The notes under the pieces: model-generated
The model's database searches: none
Seen by the model: only the letters and a program-made list of their open reading frames with translations
Told to the model about the DNA's origin: nothing
NCBI GenBank assembly: GCA_041745535.1
Contig: JBGTIS010000042.1
Location: 1-54,557 of the forward strand
Direction: 5' to 3'
DNA: 54,557 nucleotides
Source of the DNA: JBGTIS01 sp041745535
Lineage (GTDB): Bacteria; Bacteroidota; Bacteroidia; Cytophagales; Cyclobacteriaceae
Shown here: piece after piece, positions 43,076 through 52,874 of the stretch
Position numbering within the stretch: the first letter of the stretch is position 1
Layout of the letters: each line of letters starts with the position of its first letter
Position numbers and translations under genes: made by a program

Positions 43076-45583
43076 ATGATAACAAAATATGAATCATTCA
43101 ATTATCCAAAACCATCATTTGCTTATCCTCAAAGTATATCTGACCACCACTGTTCCTTGTTTAGTTTAGCCCGACCTATGCCCAAATTTGAAGAGAAAGA
43201 CTGGTTACAACATTTATATTCACAGGCTCCTGTTGCCATCAGTATTTATGTGGGCGAACGCCATGTGATAGAGCTGGCCAATCCTAAGATGTGTGAAATA
43301 TGGGGGCGTTCGCTGGATGACGTATTGCACCAACCTTTGTTTCAGGCTTTGCCTGAGGTAAGCGGACAGGGGTTTGAAGAAATTCTGGCCGAGGTACTGC
43401 ATACCGGAAAGCCATTTACGGGTAGTGAACTGCCGGCTACCCTGCATCGAAACGGGCGTCTGGACCTGGCCTATATCAATATTGTGTATGAGCCATTGCG
43501 CAACGAAAAACAAGAGATATACGGCATCATTCAAACGGCTACGGAAGTTACTGAACTGGTTGGGGCACGTAAAAAAGCCGAATACAATGAGGAGATCCTG
43601 AAAGTAGCCCTGGAAGCTGGCAATATGGGAACATGGCATGTTGACTTTATCAATCGCCAGTTAAGCCGGTCTTCTGGTTCAAACCTAATTTTGGGATACG
43701 ACAATCCCGATGGGGCCTTGGATGTAGAAACATTTTTCAATTGCGTGATACCCGAAGATAGACCCATTGCGGAAAAAAACTATCAGGAAAGCTTAAAAAA
43801 TGGCCGTTTGGATTACGAAGTTAGGATTCGCTGGCCCGACGAGAGCCTTCACTGGATTCACATCAAAGGAGAAGCTTATTTTAATCTGAAGGGTAACCCT
43901 ATTAGTATGTCCGGCATTATACTGGACATCACCGAAAAAAAACAGATTGAGGTAAAACAAAAGGAATTGGTAGCGGAACAGGCTGCCCGGCAGGAAGCCG
44001 AAAGGCAAGGACAGGTTTTACAGGACCTGTTTATGCAGGCACCAGCTTTGATCTGTACCTACCGCGGTCCTAACCATGTTTTTGAACTGGTGAATCCACT
44101 TTATCAGCAATTATTTTCCGGTAAAACGCTGGTTGGAAGAAGCCTGGTTGACGCGGTACCTGAAATAAAGGGCCAGGAGGCTTTCAAAATTTTGAATGAG
44201 GTATACAAAACAGGTAAAAGTTTTACTGGCAAAGAAATTAAAGTATTGCTGGACAGATCGGGTACCGGAGAACTTTCTGTCGTCTATTTTGATGTCGTGT
44301 ATCAGCCCCGAAGAGATGTATATGGCAACATAATGGGCATACTGGTCTTTGCCTATAATGTTACCGATCAGATTCTTGCCCGGCAACACCTTGAGAGTAA
44401 CGAAGGAAGCCTTCGCCTGGCCCTGGAAGCAGGTCATATGGGCACCTGGAACTTTGACCTGATCAACGGTTCTTTTGTCCGCTCGCTGCAACACGATCAG
44501 ATTTTTGGCTATGCAAACGGAACTGAGAATTGGAGCTTTGACCACCTAACCCACCATGTGTTGCCAGCAGACCGGAGAGCCGTAGCCGAGAAATTTGAAT
44601 TGGCCTTAAAAACCGGAGAACTATCTTTTGAAGCCAGAATTCTTCTGGCCGATCAGGCAGAAAGATGCATTGCCGTAAAAGGTCAGGTATTTTTTGAAAA
44701 TAAAAACCCGGTGCGGCTGGCCGGCGTGGTGATGGACATTACCCATCGAAAAAACACAGAACACCAGCTTCATGTGCTTACCCAGGAACTGGCATCCAGT
44801 AATGAAGAATTGTCGGCCGCCAACGAAATGATTCAGGAGCGCCTGGAAGAGGTGTCAAAAATCAATACCGAACTTACCAAAATTAATGATGACCTGGATA
44901 ATTTTATCTATACCGCTTCACACGACCTTAAGGCTCCGATCGCCAATATTGAAGGTTTGCTGAATACCCTGGCTTCTGTTTTTGCTGCCGATGACTTAAA
45001 TGAACAAAGGCCCTTGTTGAACAAACTATTCAACTATATGGAAGTATCGGTGGAAAGGTTCAAAAAAACGATAGGTGAGCTAACCGAAATTGCTGAAGTT
45101 CAGAAAGATATACAGGATATCGCGGTAGTAAATACTTTGGATATTATTCACGAAGTGCGACTGGACATGGAAACGCTCATTCAGCAGGAAGGCGCTGAGA
45201 TTATACTGAACATACAAGACTGCCAACCTTTTGAATTTCCTCCTAAAAACCTGAAAAGCATTGTCTATAATTTACTTTCTAATGCTTTAAAATACAGGTC
45301 ACCGGAACGAAAGCCTGTGGTTCACATTTCCTGCTACCAGGAAGATGAACAACAGGTTATTGAGGTGCAGGACAATGGACTGGGTATTAAGCAATCGGGA
45401 CAAGAGAAAATATTTATGATGTTTAAGCGGTTACATGCCCATGTAGAAGGTTCAGGAGTAGGATTGTACCTTGTGAAAAGAATTATCGACAACGCGGGTG
45501 GTAAACTGGAACTGGAAAGCAAAGAAGGTGAAGGCAGTATTTTCAAGGTTTTTCTCCCTTTGTCTGGTAACAACAACCGTTAA
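43076..45583 (+). CDS. Multi-PAS sensor histidine kinase with internal duplication
   Basis: The 835-residue soluble kinase has four PAS domains in an A-B-A-B order. The A type (residues about 45-165 and 315-440) carries motifs SQAPVAISIYVGERHVIELA and MQAPALICTYRGPNHVFELV. The B type (about 170-290 and 445-565) carries LKVALEAGNMGTWHVDFINR and LRLALEAGHMGTWNFDLING. A coiled coil follows (575-605), then a HisKA domain with IYTASHDLKAPIANIEGLL (H616) and HATPase_c with YNLLSNALKYRS, VQDNGLGI and GSGVGLYLVKRII. No span and no adjacent response regulator. Confidence 0.92.
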   Translation: MITKYESFNYPKPSFAYPQSISDHHCSLFSLARPMPKFEEKDWLQHLYSQAPVAISIYVGERHVIELANPKMCEIWGRSLDDVLHQPLFQALPEVSGQGFEEILAEVLHTGKPFTGSELPATLHRNGRLDLAYINIVYEPLRNEKQEIYGIIQTATEVTELVGARKKAEYNEEILKVALEAGNMGTWHVDFINRQLSRSSGSNLILGYDNPDGALDVETFFNCVIPEDRPIAEKNYQESLKNGRLDYEVRIRWPDESLHWIHIKGEAYFNLKGNPISMSGIILDITEKKQIEVKQKELVAEQAARQEAERQGQVLQDLFMQAPALICTYRGPNHVFELVNPLYQQLFSGKTLVGRSLVDAVPEIKGQEAFKILNEVYKTGKSFTGKEIKVLLDRSGTGELSVVYFDVVYQPRRDVYGNIMGILVFAYNVTDQILARQHLESNEGSLRLALEAGHMGTWNFDLINGSFVRSLQHDQIFGYANGTENWSFDHLTHHVLPADRRAVAEKFELALKTGELSFEARILLADQAERCIAVKGQVFFENKNPVRLAGVVMDITHRKNTEHQLHVLTQELASSNEELSAANEMIQERLEEVSKINTELTKINDDLDNFIYTASHDLKAPIANIEGLLNTLASVFAADDLNEQRPLLNKLFNYMEVSVERFKKTIGELTEIAEVQKDIQDIAVVNTLDIIHEVRLDMETLIQQEGAEIILNIQDCQPFEFPPKNLKSIVYNLLSNALKYRSPERKPVVHISCYQEDEQQVIEVQDNGLGIKQSGQEKIFMMFKRLHAHVEGSGVGLYLVKRIIDNAGGKLELESKEGEGSIFKVFLPLSGNNNR

Positions 45584-45663
45584 TTTGTATAATTTTGTGT
45601 TGGCACCAATTACCATTAGCTTAGTGTTACTGACGTATTGGCGGCAATGCAATAAAATTCAAC

Positions 45664-46548
45664 ATGGCAAAGAAAAGTAATGGACAGGCAGAATTTGTAA
45701 AATGGTTTGGCCCTCTACTTGATGCATTAAGGCAACTTGGTGGATCGGGCAAACCCAGGGAGGCTTCTGATACAGTTGCTAGGAATTTGAAACTATCTGA
45801 CCAGCAAATAGAAGAAACTTTAACTTCCGGTCAGAAAAAATTTCACAATCAAGTTGCATGGGCTAGGCAATACCTAGTTTGGGAAGGACTTTTAGATTCT
45901 TCAAAATATGGAATTTGGGCTTTAACTCCAAAAGGAGAAAGCACCCATTTAAATGAACAAGAAAGTCGTAGGGTATTTCAAAAATGGGTCGAAATTCATA
46001 GAAAAGCGAGAAATAATAAAACCGAAAAAGAAATAATTGAAGAACAAGAAGAAACGGAGCCAGATGAAGTCCCAACCAAGAATAAATTTGATTTACTAGA
46101 AGTATTACAAAGTCTAACTCCAAATGGATTTGAAAAAATATGTCAAAGGTTACTACGTGAATCTGGATTTGAAAATGTAGTAGTAACTGGACAATCTCAT
46201 GACGGAGGAATTGATGGATATGGTATTTTAGAAATGAATCCTTTTGTTAGTTTTAAAGTTCTTTTTCAATGCAAGAGATATAAAGGTACTGTTTCAAGGG
46301 CTCAGGTAGGTGATTTTAGAAATGCTATGATTGGTAGAGCTGAGAAAGGAATCATTATGACCACTGGAACATTCTCAACAGATGCGATTAGAGAAGCAAA
46401 TCGAGATGGGGCACCTCAGGTGGAACTTGTAGATGGAGAAAAATTAGTCGAAATGTTTAAAAAAGTTGAATTAGGAGTAAAACCTAAAACAATTTATGAA
46501 GTTGATTTACCATTTTTTGAACCCTATATGGATAAAAATGGGCAATAA
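45664..46548 (+). CDS. Mrr-type restriction endonuclease
   Basis: The 294-residue protein has an Mrr_N winged-helix domain (about 10-95, VKWFGPLLDALRQLGGSGKP and ARQYLVWEGLLDSSKYGIW), an acidic linker (120-140), and an Mrr catalytic domain with FEKICQRLLRESGF, DGGIDGYG (D184) and FQCKRYKG (Q202, K204), the PD-(D/E)xK variant of the family. Mrr enzymes cut DNA with methylated bases. No methyltransferase gene is adjacent, which fits a type IV enzyme. The gene is visibly more AT-rich than its neighbours and uses AT-ending codons, consistent with recent transfer. Confidence 0.9.
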   Translation: MAKKSNGQAEFVKWFGPLLDALRQLGGSGKPREASDTVARNLKLSDQQIEETLTSGQKKFHNQVAWARQYLVWEGLLDSSKYGIWALTPKGESTHLNEQESRRVFQKWVEIHRKARNNKTEKEIIEEQEETEPDEVPTKNKFDLLEVLQSLTPNGFEKICQRLLRESGFENVVVTGQSHDGGIDGYGILEMNPFVSFKVLFQCKRYKGTVSRAQVGDFRNAMIGRAEKGIIMTTGTFSTDAIREANRDGAPQVELVDGEKLVEMFKKVELGVKPKTIYEVDLPFFEPYMDKNGQ

Positions 46549-46632
46549 AATACATACTTACGACACAGTAAATAATTAACGGCGAATAACCGATAGATCA
46601 TCTAGTATTCTCACCTTAAACTTTTTTAAAAA

Positions 46633-48348
46633 ATGGCATTCGATTACGGAAAAGATACCTTAGGCATAAAAAACCCATTCAAGTTTGAAGGATTTTTAGT
46701 GCTGATTAAGGGCATATTAATCACCATTTTGGGCATTATTCTCATTTTTCATGTACGGGCTACCATCGGACAGGGATTAAAGCTGGAGGCCTGGGTAGAA
46801 ATGGCCGGCGCCATTCTTTTTTTGGGGTTGGGCTTGAACTATGCCGTAAAAGGTGGTATGAAACTGTTCCGGTTTTTGGTTGGCAGAAGTGTGCCTGCCA
46901 ATCTGCACCCCGACTACTACACTTCCGATGAAATTAAGGATATGCTGATGAAACGGCTGAATCCTACCTTCAAGGAAAAAAATTCTTATGTTTCCCGGTT
47001 GGTAATCAGCCTGTTCCATCATTTTTTATTTCTCCCCATAGGTTTCCGAAACATTGCCGAAGGCATTACTTCGGCCGCGCTGGAAACCCTGATTGCCCTG
47101 GGCATGTATTTGCTGGCTATATTTTCCACTTCTATTGGTTTAATCTCACTTACCGATGCCGATGTGGTAATGCAGTGGCTCGGATTGATACTTATTATTT
47201 ACCTGTTTGTGATCTGGTACCGGTATCGCCCGGGCATGCACCGCATCAATACCGACAATCCCAGGATTTCAAAAATCCCAAATATGGTGATGCTGGTATT
47301 GGCCGCTGTGCTTATTCCATTTCTCATTGAATTTCTGATTGTTCAGGGTTTTGACCTCCCTGCCATCACCGTACCGATAACCCTGCACCTGGTGCTTATA
47401 TTGTTGTTTTCGGCCGCAACCATTGTGGTTACCTTTATGCTATGTAACTACCGGGCCAAATCGGCTAATCCTGAAACCGCCGTCAGTGAATACAAAGAGC
47501 ATTTGCAATTCAGCATGCATCCCCGTGATTTGTTCAGGTGCTTTGAACTGGAAATGACCAACAAACGCTATAAAGAAATTCCTAACCGGGAGTATATTGA
47601 GCTTAATCCCGTTTTAACCCTGGAAGGTAGTCAGAACAAAGGAAGTTTTTATGGCGATAATTTCCTGGAAACCCAACCGGTGTATAAGGAAACCGAATAT
47701 CCGAAAAGTTTTTATACCACCCGGATGATGGTGGCTGTGGCAGGTCATGCGTTCACTGTAATTGCCTTTTTGATTTTGTTTTTTAAAATTCTGAACCTTC
47801 CGGCCGAACTCTCTTTGCAATCGATATACCAAACCCTCTTCTTCCCTTTATTGCTCTTTCTGTTTTCAGAAATCATTGTGCTGATGGTGCATTACTTTTA
47901 TTCGGAAATACTGTTCAAATCTTTTCTTGTGCATTTTTTCGCCGAAGGCACCTACACCGAATCCAGGGTTTCTACGGGGATGTCGGTATACGACAGCAAC
48001 CGGAGCGAAAATACGGTGGTTCGAACCAGTGCTACGCCCTGGCTATTGGTAAGCGAAATTATCAGTTCTACTTTTTCCGATTCAACCACGAACAATCTGG
48101 AAGGAAAGCGGTATGTGATGGAAATGTATAAGGCAGATGGCCTGCGCGACGAAATTGTGAATGGCATCAAATATTATTTGAACAATCAGGAAATGCTGGC
48201 CAACATCGATTCGAAAAAAGACCTGGATAATACCGCCAAGTATTTTAAAATTAATGAAGCCACCCGGGGTAAAATTTCAGATAATCCAGAAAAATTCAAT
48301 CGCCTCGACGCCGATGATCAAAATCAGCTGGAAGAACCTAAAGAATAG
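46633..48348 (+). CDS. Unknown polytopic membrane protein
   Basis: I do not recognise this 571-residue protein. It has about eight membrane segments in two blocks: residues 20-70, 120-180 and 180-285, then a soluble part (285-370), and two spans at about 375-425. A long soluble C-terminal tail (residues 430-571) ends in an acidic stretch. The middle soluble part has SMHPRDLFRCFELEMTNKRY and PNREYIELNPVLTLEG. The tail contains EGTYTESRVSTGMSVYDSN. No catalytic motif is apparent. GC-rich codon use is like the core genome, unlike the mrr gene just upstream. Confidence 0.8.
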   Translation: MAFDYGKDTLGIKNPFKFEGFLVLIKGILITILGIILIFHVRATIGQGLKLEAWVEMAGAILFLGLGLNYAVKGGMKLFRFLVGRSVPANLHPDYYTSDEIKDMLMKRLNPTFKEKNSYVSRLVISLFHHFLFLPIGFRNIAEGITSAALETLIALGMYLLAIFSTSIGLISLTDADVVMQWLGLILIIYLFVIWYRYRPGMHRINTDNPRISKIPNMVMLVLAAVLIPFLIEFLIVQGFDLPAITVPITLHLVLILLFSAATIVVTFMLCNYRAKSANPETAVSEYKEHLQFSMHPRDLFRCFELEMTNKRYKEIPNREYIELNPVLTLEGSQNKGSFYGDNFLETQPVYKETEYPKSFYTTRMMVAVAGHAFTVIAFLILFFKILNLPAELSLQSIYQTLFFPLLLFLFSEIIVLMVHYFYSEILFKSFLVHFFAEGTYTESRVSTGMSVYDSNRSENTVVRTSATPWLLVSEIISSTFSDSTTNNLEGKRYVMEMYKADGLRDEIVNGIKYYLNNQEMLANIDSKKDLDNTAKYFKINEATRGKISDNPEKFNRLDADDQNQLEEPKE

Positions 48349-48744
48349 ATTCGTCTGCCATTAGGGGATGGGATTAACTGAAAATAGTTTTGGTGAATTC
48401 AAATTAAAAGTCAGCTGAAAGGTTTACGAAGGACCCCTCCGCTAACCTGAAATTTCCGTTTTTTGAGTTGCCCATAATTGACACAATGCATTTTGCAATA
48501 GCTTAAAGGCGTAGTGTTAATTTGGGTAAGCAAAAATTTTCTCAATGCATTTCTATATTAAGAGGGTTCACAAAATACCATAATAGTCAGCGTTGGGAAA
48601 TCTGATAGAAATAAATATACCTTCTAACTGTCCAACTACACACCCATCTCCACCAGTTGCTCACCCGCGATTGCCCCAGCCTTTTAACCACAGTATTTTA
48701 GGTTCAAATAAAGAAAATACTTTCATTTTAAAACGTGTACCACG
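48349..48744. other. Intergenic region with no clear gene
   Basis: This 396-base stretch holds no convincing gene. A short minus-strand fragment near 48640-48682 reads KAGAIAGEQLVEMGV and then stops, which may be the tail of a decayed coding region, but it is too short to assign. The promoter for the secreted protein downstream should lie near its right end. Confidence 0.4.
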
Positions 48745-49407
48745 ATGAAAACGAACTCTTTTTATGAAAATGTGATGAATTTGCTTAACACTTTGATTCG
48801 GGTCTTGTCTTTGGGTATGTTAACGGTACAAACCCTTTTCGGACAATCCACTTCACAGCCAAATACGGCCCTACCTCCATTTGATTCACATTCGCTTTCT
48901 GACCCATCCCGGCAGGTAATCATCAATAGTGTGCGCTTGAGCGATGAGCAAGTCCGGTCCCTGGAACAACAATATCGAATCCCTATCCAGGATGGAGCCT
49001 ATTGGTATGACCAAATTTGTGGAGCATGGGGTCTTCAGGGCGGTCCACAAGCCGGAGTGATTCAGGCCGGACTTAATCTGGGAGGACCGTTACGACCTGA
49101 TGCCTCTAATGGGAATACTGGGGTGTTTGTAAATGGCCGTCAATTGCACCAGGTGGATGTGCTCCGGCTCCAGCAGTTGGGGCCCGTTTACGCTGGCCGG
49201 TACTGGGTAGATGCCTATGGTAATTTCGGATTGGAAGGTGGACCTATGCTTGGTAATCTTATGGCTTTGATGCAACCGGCTGGGAGCTATGGCAGTAACA
49301 CGGTCAATTCGCGATTTGGAACATTAAACACCGATGGCAACGGGAATTACTTCTACCAGGGCAATGGAATTGGCGGAAGCGATGATAATTTTTATTCAAA
49401 CTGGTAA
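48745..49407 (+). CDS. Secreted protein with a twice-occurring GxYWxD...GGP unit
   Basis: The 220-residue protein has a signal peptide (about residues 12-35, ending TVQTLFGQ). The mature part contains two copies of a glycine-aromatic unit: DGAYWYDQICGAWGLQGGP (about 85-103) and AGRYWVDAYGNFGLEGGP (about 150-167). Each is preceded by a helix ending in a leucine-rich turn (VRSLEQQYRIP and VLRLQQLGPV), and separated by GVFVNGRQLHQVDV. I recall similar architectures in secreted bacterial proteins of unknown function but can assign no family. The C-terminus is low-complexity (Gly, Asn, Ser). Confidence 0.75.
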   Translation: MKTNSFYENVMNLLNTLIRVLSLGMLTVQTLFGQSTSQPNTALPPFDSHSLSDPSRQVIINSVRLSDEQVRSLEQQYRIPIQDGAYWYDQICGAWGLQGGPQAGVIQAGLNLGGPLRPDASNGNTGVFVNGRQLHQVDVLRLQQLGPVYAGRYWVDAYGNFGLEGGPMLGNLMALMQPAGSYGSNTVNSRFGTLNTDGNGNYFYQGNGIGGSDDNFYSNW

Positions 49408-49707
49408 ATCCTTAGAGTGTTATGGTCTCAGGATATATTGGAAGTGAACAGGTTGAGGACAGCATGCCTGCTTCAGCCTGTTACTCACGGTACAATCTAA
49501 CTGATGAACATTTCTACAATCTTTAGATAAGTATTTGTTTGAGATTTGGGCAAGTCGGTTTGCAGTGGCTTTTACTGGAATTGAATATTATTTATCTTTA
49601 TTGATCAATACCAAAACATTACCTAAACGCAGTGATTCCTGGCTACTGGAATGGTAAGCTCCTTCTACAATCTCTCTTTTCAATGTGCCTTGGTAAGAAA
49701 ATATCAA

Positions 49708-51810
49708 ATGCATCAAGCTTTGCTATTGATATTGCTGCTATCACCCATTCCAAGCTTTTCATTCCAATATACCACAAAAGCAGACAGCTTGAAAGCATTA
49801 CTTCAAACAGCTATCGATACCACCCGTGTCGACTTATTGAATGATTTAGCCAAACAATTCTGGCAGACCAAAGCGGATACTGCTCAGCTATATGCAAAGG
49901 AAGCATTGGAAGAGGCCAGAAAGAACAACTACCTAAAAGGTGAAGCTGAGGCATTTCGCATTCTGGGCTTGTCATCTAATTTCCATGGTAATCAAGTTCA
50001 AGCCAGAGCTTATTTGAAAAAGGCCATCCACCTATTCGAGCAGATAGGATATGAGCCAGGGCTGGCCGCCGCTTTGAATAACCTGGGGGTTGTAGATGAT
50101 TTTAGTGGAAATTATGAAGAAGGATTACAGGCACACCAACAGGCACTTACCATTTTTCGCGAATTAGGCAATCAGGAAGCAGTAGGTTCGGTACTCAATT
50201 ACATAGGCATTATCTATCAGGATCAGGGAAATTATGAGAAAGCTATTGAATATTGTTTACAGGGTTTACAGATCCGACAAGAGATTCAGGACCATGCTGG
50301 AATAGCCTTCTCTCTCATTAATGTGGGAAATATGTACTTGGCAGCAAAGAAGTTCCAAACTGCTTTGGACTACTACCTGGAGAGCCTGGCCTATGCCCAG
50401 GAAAGAGACTTACCTTCAGCTACTTATTCCAGGTGGCAACTTGGAAAAACCTACGGTCAGTTGGGTCAGTACGATTCAGCTTTACATTTCTTAAACCAAG
50501 TATTGGAAAAAGATCCAAACGATAACATTGCACTTAACTTATTAGGAGAAATTTACTTGGCCTTGCAAGATTATGAGGTTGCCCAAAAGTATTTGTTACA
50601 AAGCTTATCGCTGTTGAAGGAGGATAATGACAGGTCTCTTGCTTATGTACAGGTACTGCATAACATATGCAAAGTATACGCAGCGCAGCATCGTTATTTA
50701 GAGGCGTTGGCGTATGCACAAAAAAGCCTCGCCATTTCTCAGGAGACGGGTGCTAGAGAAGAAACCCAAGCCATAGCGCTAACGCTGTCTGAAATATATG
50801 CCGGATTGCAGGATTTCTCCCAGGCTTATCGGTACCAGCAGCGCTACATTACCCTGAAAGACTCTATTACCTCCGAGGAATATAACCGGCGCCTGGCTGT
50901 ACTGGAAGCCGATCTGGAATTATCCAAAAAACAAACGCACATTGAAGTATTAACCCAGCAACAGCAACTTCAGCAACAGGAGTTGAAGCGGCAGGCTAAC
51001 TTGCGTAATGTATTTGTTGTTGGCTTATGCTTCACATTATTGCTCGGGTTGTTCATTGTAAGAAATATCAGTCTGAAGCGGAAAGCTGAACTGTTACTGA
51101 AAGCCCGGTTGGAAAGCGACCTGGAGTTGGAACGAATGGAGAAAGCGCAAAAGGAAGTATCTTTCCAGAGCCGAACGGCCGAGTTAGAGATGATGGCTTT
51201 GCGTGCTCAGATGAATCCACATTTTATCTTCAACTGTCTTAACTCCATTAACCGGTTTATTCTCAAAAATGAACCGGAAACAGCTTCCGATTACCTCACT
51301 AAATTTTCCAGGCTCATCCGATTGATCTTACAAAATTCCCAATCAATGTATGTAAGTCTTGAAAGTGAATTGGAAGCGCTCCGCCTGTATCTGGAAATGG
51401 AAGTATCCCGTTTTGAAGGCCAGTTTGATTACCGGATCAATTTTGATCCTGATTTAGAAATTGAAGATTTGGAAGTACCTCCCCTCATTATCCAACCTTT
51501 TGTAGAGAACGCCATCTGGCATGGACTAATGCATAAAGAAGACCTGGGACATTTACTGATTGAACTGCGCCGGGAAAACGATATGCTCTATTGCCAGATC
51601 ACTGATGATGGAGTTGGACGGCAGCGGGCTGCTGAGCTAAAGAGCAAATCAGCCAGTAAGAATAAATCATTGGGCATGCGAATTACTGCCCACCGGTTAG
51701 CGTTGATCAATACCCTTAACGAAAAAGCAACCACCGTGGAGGTGACGGACTTAATGGATGCTTCCGGACAAGCTTGTGGCACGAGGATATTATTAAAAAT
51801 ACCTGTGTAA
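49708..51810 (+). CDS. TPR-containing LytS-type sensor histidine kinase
   Basis: The 700-residue protein has a signal-like N-terminus (MHQALLLILLLSPIPSFSFQ), about eight to nine tetratricopeptide repeats (residues 60-390), a coiled coil, one membrane span (VFVVGLCFTLLLGLFIV, about 435-452), a second coiled coil and a His_kinase domain. The phospho-acceptor sits in MNPHFIFNCLNSINRFIL (H505), followed by a HATPase domain with PPLIIQPFVENAIWHGL and ITDDGVGRQRAAEL. TPRs face the periplasm. I chose the ATG at 49708 because the signal peptide begins there; an ATG at 49651 would precede it with 19 residues. It pairs with the regulator downstream. Confidence 0.92.
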   Translation: MHQALLLILLLSPIPSFSFQYTTKADSLKALLQTAIDTTRVDLLNDLAKQFWQTKADTAQLYAKEALEEARKNNYLKGEAEAFRILGLSSNFHGNQVQARAYLKKAIHLFEQIGYEPGLAAALNNLGVVDDFSGNYEEGLQAHQQALTIFRELGNQEAVGSVLNYIGIIYQDQGNYEKAIEYCLQGLQIRQEIQDHAGIAFSLINVGNMYLAAKKFQTALDYYLESLAYAQERDLPSATYSRWQLGKTYGQLGQYDSALHFLNQVLEKDPNDNIALNLLGEIYLALQDYEVAQKYLLQSLSLLKEDNDRSLAYVQVLHNICKVYAAQHRYLEALAYAQKSLAISQETGAREETQAIALTLSEIYAGLQDFSQAYRYQQRYITLKDSITSEEYNRRLAVLEADLELSKKQTHIEVLTQQQQLQQQELKRQANLRNVFVVGLCFTLLLGLFIVRNISLKRKAELLLKARLESDLELERMEKAQKEVSFQSRTAELEMMALRAQMNPHFIFNCLNSINRFILKNEPETASDYLTKFSRLIRLILQNSQSMYVSLESELEALRLYLEMEVSRFEGQFDYRINFDPDLEIEDLEVPPLIIQPFVENAIWHGLMHKEDLGHLLIELRRENDMLYCQITDDGVGRQRAAELKSKSASKNKSLGMRITAHRLALINTLNEKATTVEVTDLMDASGQACGTRILLKIPV

Positions 51811-51857
51811 CTGTTTTCAGACTACCATAAACTGTTCATTTTTTAAATTTACATGAT

Positions 51858-52598
51858 ATGATCAAGGCAATACTTATTGATGATGAAACCCACTGCCGGG
51901 AGTCCCTCTCTATTCAACTGGAAAAATATTGTCCGAAAGTAGAACTGCTCGCTCAATGCAACTCTTCGGCGCAGGGATTGAAAGCCATTGCCCAGTATCA
52001 GCCCGATGTGGTATTTCTGGATGTGGAGATGCCACAGATGAACGGTTTTGAAATGCTCCAGCAACTCTCTACTATCCCATTTGAGGTTATTTTTACGACT
52101 GGTTATGATGCCTATGCCATCAAAGCCATTCGTTTCAGTGCGCTGGATTATCTGCTCAAACCCATTGATAAAGACGAACTTAAGAAAGCAGTGGATAAGG
52201 TAAATCAGAATAAGAATCCTAATCTGAAAGAGCAATTCGACATTTTGTTGGGAAAATTGGGCAATAAGGCTGTTGCTCTCCAGAAAATTGCTTTGCCCAC
52301 CTTCGAAGGCTTTGAACTGGTGCCGATTGACAGTATCCTGCACTGCGAAGCAGATAGTAATTATACACACATTATCCTGAAGCAAGGCAGCAAATTTTTG
52401 ATTTCCCGTACCCTGAAAGAAGTAGAAGAGTTACTAGAGGGTCATTCTTTTTTGAGAGTCCATCATTCACACTTGGTCAATCTTAATGAAATAATTCGAT
52501 ACGTGCGTGGTGAAGGGGGTTATGTAATTATGAGCGATAACACTTCCATTACCGTATCACGCAGTCGAAAGGATGCTTTACTGAAGATGTTTGGCTAA
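51858..52598 (+). CDS. LytTR-family response regulator
   Basis: The 246-residue protein has a receiver domain with acidic pocket (IDDE, residues 8-10) and phospho-acceptor D55 (VVFLDVEMPQMNGFEML), and the KPIDKDEL lysine motif. A LytTR DNA-binding domain follows (about 140-246) with LHCEADSNYTHIILKQG and FLRVHHSHLVNLNEIIRYVR. It starts 47 bases after the TPR kinase gene and is its obvious partner. LytTR regulators bind direct repeats upstream of targets; the secreted protein gene at 48745 is a plausible target, but that is inference. Confidence 0.95.
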   Translation: MIKAILIDDETHCRESLSIQLEKYCPKVELLAQCNSSAQGLKAIAQYQPDVVFLDVEMPQMNGFEMLQQLSTIPFEVIFTTGYDAYAIKAIRFSALDYLLKPIDKDELKKAVDKVNQNKNPNLKEQFDILLGKLGNKAVALQKIALPTFEGFELVPIDSILHCEADSNYTHIILKQGSKFLISRTLKEVEELLEGHSFLRVHHSHLVNLNEIIRYVRGEGGYVIMSDNTSITVSRSRKDALLKMFG

Positions 52599-52874
52599 AA
52601 ACAGATTGAAATCTTAATAGGAATGGTAAAACACACTTTTCTTTCAAAATTGAAAATATTAAATCATAGGACCTCGAACATTCTTCTTATACATTATTGT
52701 ATATAAAATAGGTAAGTGTGCTCATCAAGGAACGGATCATAAAACCCAAAGATAGCTCACTTAGTAAACTGTCAATTACCCCTTAAGTTTACTGGGCTAA
52801 TGGATATAACAGCATGGGTGCAAAAGGGGTTCATGTTGTTTATACTTTTTGAATGTTATTAACCTACAAATAAT

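Noticed and set aside
46633..48348. Mrr gene and the adjacent membrane protein as a two-gene defence system
   Set aside because: The two genes differ clearly in base composition, and the membrane protein has no known defence motif; an 84-base gap on the same strand is not enough evidence.
48640..48682. Minus-strand fragment KAGAIAGEQLVEMGV followed by a stop
   Set aside because: Protein-like but only 15 residues after an upstream stop; cannot be tied to any gene.
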